From Candidatus Methylopumilus sp. (GTDB lineage: Bacteria; Pseudomonadota; Gammaproteobacteria; Burkholderiales; Burkholderiaceae_B), in contig JAIPCU010000009.1 of the NCBI GenBank assembly GCA_021738045.1, forward strand, positions 1 through 40,410: DNA of 40,410 bases, given 5' to 3'. The position numbers and the translations under genes are program-made. The notes under the pieces are model-generated. The model was given only the letters and a program-made list of their open reading frames with translations. It did not search any database and had not been told where the DNA came from. Of the stretch, positions 38,901 through 40,410 are shown piece after piece; the first letter of the stretch is position 1, and every line of letters begins with the position of its first letter.

Positions 38901-40410
38901 ATGACTATGATAATCACACCTTACCTTTTTCTGTCTATACGCGCCTAGATCCACTGAGTGTCATCAGTGCGGCCCAAACCGATCTTAGTGACGCGAGTAG
39001 CGGTGGGTATGTCGAAACCTCTGGTCAAACAATTAGTTTGCTATCGACGATTAATGCGGGCAGAGGAGGGATGTGGCTGATAGACCCTGTTGATGTGGTG
39101 ATCACTTCTGGCGGATCAAGTGCGGCATTAAATTACGCGACCAGCTACACAACGCCGGCGACAAGTGGCGTAAATTCCTACTCAAGCAGTTCAAATATTA
39201 CAGCGTCTGTTATCGAGGCAGCCCTACGCTCTGGCAACGTTGATATTGTCAGCACCGGAAACATAACGGTGAATCAAGCCATTCATAAAACAGGTAGTAG
39301 CTCTACTCGTCTTGTGCTTCGTGCTGACTCCGCAAGTGACGGATCAATTGTTATTAATCAGTCAATCACATCGGATTCCAATCCGTTCGTTTTGGCATTG
39401 TCAGCAAATGGTAATGTCAGTGGTACTGGCGGTTTAGGTGTAACGAGCGAAGTCCGCTTCACCATGAAAGGTGACAGCACCTACTCAGGGATCATCTCTG
39501 GCGCCGCAAAGGTGACAAAGTATCAGTCAGGCATACTTACCTTAAGTGGTGCGAATACATTTACTGGCGCCACCGAGGTCTATGCGGGAACTCTCAAGGT
39601 AACAAACGCGTCTGGACTTGGTACGACCGCAGGAGCTACTACGGTAAGCTCAGGAGCCACACTGGATTTGCAAGCCTCTATTGGCAGTGAGGCGATCAGT
39701 TTAGCGGGCGGCACACTGACAACAAGCGCCACCGGTGGGTCGCTTACTGGATCTGTTTCATTAACTGCTAACAGTACTCTTAGCGCGAGTAATGGTTTAG
39801 CACTTAATCTGTCAGGTGCAATTAGTGGTGGCTATCGTGTAACGAAAACTGGTCTTGGAACGGTGGTTCTCGGCGGATCGAATTCGTACTCAGGCGGTAC
39901 GGCGCTCACTGAAGGTACGTTACGTGTTTCAAATAGCTCGTCACTTGGGTCTGGGGCATTGACGTTTAGTGATGGAGCCGCATTGCAGTCGGGTGCAACG
40001 GCTTCGCTGTCTAATACGATGACCCTCAACGGTGTTTCAACGATTGACGTTCAATCGGGCCATACCTTGACGCTGACTGGTGCAATATCGAATGGCGGAA
40101 CCTCGTCGTTGATCGGGTCTGGTTCTGGCACGCTGGCACTTCAATCTAATGTGACGACCTCTGGGTCTCAAACCTACACTGTTTCAAGCGCAATCAATTC
40201 AAGCTCGAGTACCACACTCAGCGGTAGTGCAATATCGTTCGGCACGTTAACCCAGTCTGGTGGGACGCTCACTCTCAGCTCTCCGACAACAGTGAGCTCG
40301 TATGTTTTCTCCAGTGGCACTCTAAATGGCTCGGGGTCCCTGACTCTAAACGGTTTGAACTGGACTGGTGGGATCATGAGTGGGACTGGGTCGACGACGC
40401 TCAGTGGTAG
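35915..40410 (+). CDS. TpsA: filamentous-haemagglutinin / HMW-adhesin-like exoprotein, partial (runs off right edge, >1498 codons)
   Basis: MRPFDRFLFLLAVSVTLELCGASVTSFAAPPVNALPSGGKVVAGNASIQQSPGAMTINQSSQRAVITWNSFDVGSGASVNFKQPNVGASTLNQVNG (TPS domain). Frame followed open to the window end; WLLDPEDMVIT at ~37.2 kb and WLIDPVDVVIT at ~39.07 kb. Confidence 0.93.
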   Translation, partial: MRPFDRFLFLLAVSVTLELCGASVTSFAAPPVNALPSGGKVVAGNASIQQSPGAMTINQSSQRAVITWNSFDVGSGASVNFKQPNVGASTLNQVNGATKSMINGAVNANGQVVFVNNNGVVFGAGAEVNVGGLVATTMNVDSQRFMAGDSTLTFTGSGNGEVVNEGRIVGNNPDAYIALMAPSVKNTGVISATMSERNTIALVAGEKVSLTFSGSHLVSVSVDASVVNALISNKLLVQTNGGQVLIAANAAQDLIGSTINNSGHISASGIQRNGGKISLTGDSIKQAGVVSADSSSGNGGSITLRGNAIELSTGSTTTAKGSTNGGLINVGTTKVTFKENADRTRTNVRAENLAKTVTVAEGALVDVSSTEKGNGGEINIWSSEKTVVSGILKARGGRLGGDGGFVETSSSRSLEILKSAVVDVTASAGRSGSWLLDPEDMVITASTAAVVSSVLQTANVTIEVKGDLKIDTDAIFSTTNTAGTTLTLNATGTVASNGTINLGQNGALVINAVTVNLASGSSTIAREVTATAQTISVGGSVSTTGGNAGGVAMLANGIVLAGPVNSSGSGSNNAPSNAPLSGGTNTTTNSRTTSSSSGSTTTTSTTSTTSTTSTTSTASSTASPNTSSATSSTSSSTAASTSSGLSAPSVDTKRVTSASAALVAARTNEGVATAVNASIGLAAANIAANQAVASSANTRVVNVTSYVSSGSLNTVIATAATAAGQGVTTTINVAASQTSGSTQPAISLTIAPRGSTSPDTPSALQLASGGSVTLAATNTISVTSTSNIQANAASASDQVSSTSGATGGQVTIRAFTGTAQTQGQVSASSTVGTAGTIAISGKELEIAGGIRADGATGGVVSLVASGNARFASAEVSAKGGIDRGGSIQVISQGSTQFVASTLSVNGVSQAGTVSFDSGDQLALIKTQVQANGTNDGGRIRLVSNGGINLQASTIQTNGSNGRGGSIGIAGLTHTNFEQSVVESNGFSAGGQIRIGNDYDNHTLPFSVYTRLDPLSVISAAQTDLSDASSGGYVETSGQTISLLSTINAGRGGMWLIDPVDVVITSGGSSAALNYATSYTTPATSGVNSYSSSSNITASVIEAALRSGNVDIVSTGNITVNQAIHKTGSSSTRLVLRADSASDGSIVINQSITSDSNPFVLALSANGNVSGTGGLGVTSEVRFTMKGDSTYSGIISGAAKVTKYQSGILTLSGANTFTGATEVYAGTLKVTNASGLGTTAGATTVSSGATLDLQASIGSEAISLAGGTLTTSATGGSLTGSVSLTANSTLSASNGLALNLSGAISGGYRVTKTGLGTVVLGGSNSYSGGTALTEGTLRVSNSSSLGSGALTFSDGAALQSGATASLSNTMTLNGVSTIDVQSGHTLTLTGAISNGGTSSLIGSGSGTLALQSNVTTSGSQTYTVSSAINSSSSTTLSGSAISFGTLTQSGGTLTLSSPTTVSSYVFSSGTLNGSGSLTLNGLNWTGGIMSGTGSTTLSG
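37721..37765 (+). repeat. 9-bp tandem repeat (acctctacg)x5, last copy with one substitution, coding Thr-Ser-Thr
   Basis: acctctacg at 37721, 37730, 37739, 37748 and acctccacg at 37757; inside a Ser/Thr-rich linker of TpsA. Confidence 0.9.

Noticed and set aside
1-40410. Insertion sequences, integrases or prophage genes
   Set aside because: No transposase, integrase or phage structural ORF recognised in any frame of the supplied track

Overview
The window looks like a beta-proteobacterial (Burkholderiales, probably Alcaligenaceae-like) chromosome segment; this placement is inferred from protein style and gene order. Bases 1-30.9 kb are mostly ordinary core and metabolic genes: partial basic protein, hemJ/CopD-like, proA, holA, lptE, leuS, rpmG, rpmB, Bcr/CflA MFS, luciferase-like monooxygenase, thiolase, radC, SlpA-type FKBP, ispH, eda, PfkB sugar kinase, metallophosphoesterase, Tat-exported beta-carbonic-anhydrase-like protein, cation/proton antiporter, two Bug-type binding proteins, outer-membrane protein, tRNA-Thr(CGT), PAS-GGDEF-EAL protein, Fe-alcohol dehydrogenase. 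They are followed by an ABC-transporter / C45 acyltransferase / Gfo-Idh-MocA operon with a divergent polysaccharide deacetylase. From about 30.9 kb the region looks accessory: an AT-rich spacer, a decayed hicA toxin ahead of an intact hicB antitoxin, tRNA-Asn(GTT), a membrane histidine kinase plus FixJ-type response regulator, and a two-partner secretion locus (TpsB plus a very large TpsA exoprotein that runs off the right edge). The TpsA gene (35915 to >40410) is absent from the supplied ORF track because it has no stop in the window. I followed its reading frame by eye from 35915 to the right edge and saw no stop. The most notable observations are: (i) the hicA remnant with an apparent internal deletion; (ii) the TPS locus next to its own two-component system; (iii) the mosaic TpsA with a 9-bp tandem-repeat Ser/Thr linker; (iv) a perfectly phased 3 x 24-bp repeat over the start codon of a metallophosphoesterase; (v) a tandem palindromic repeat filling a convergent intergenic gap.
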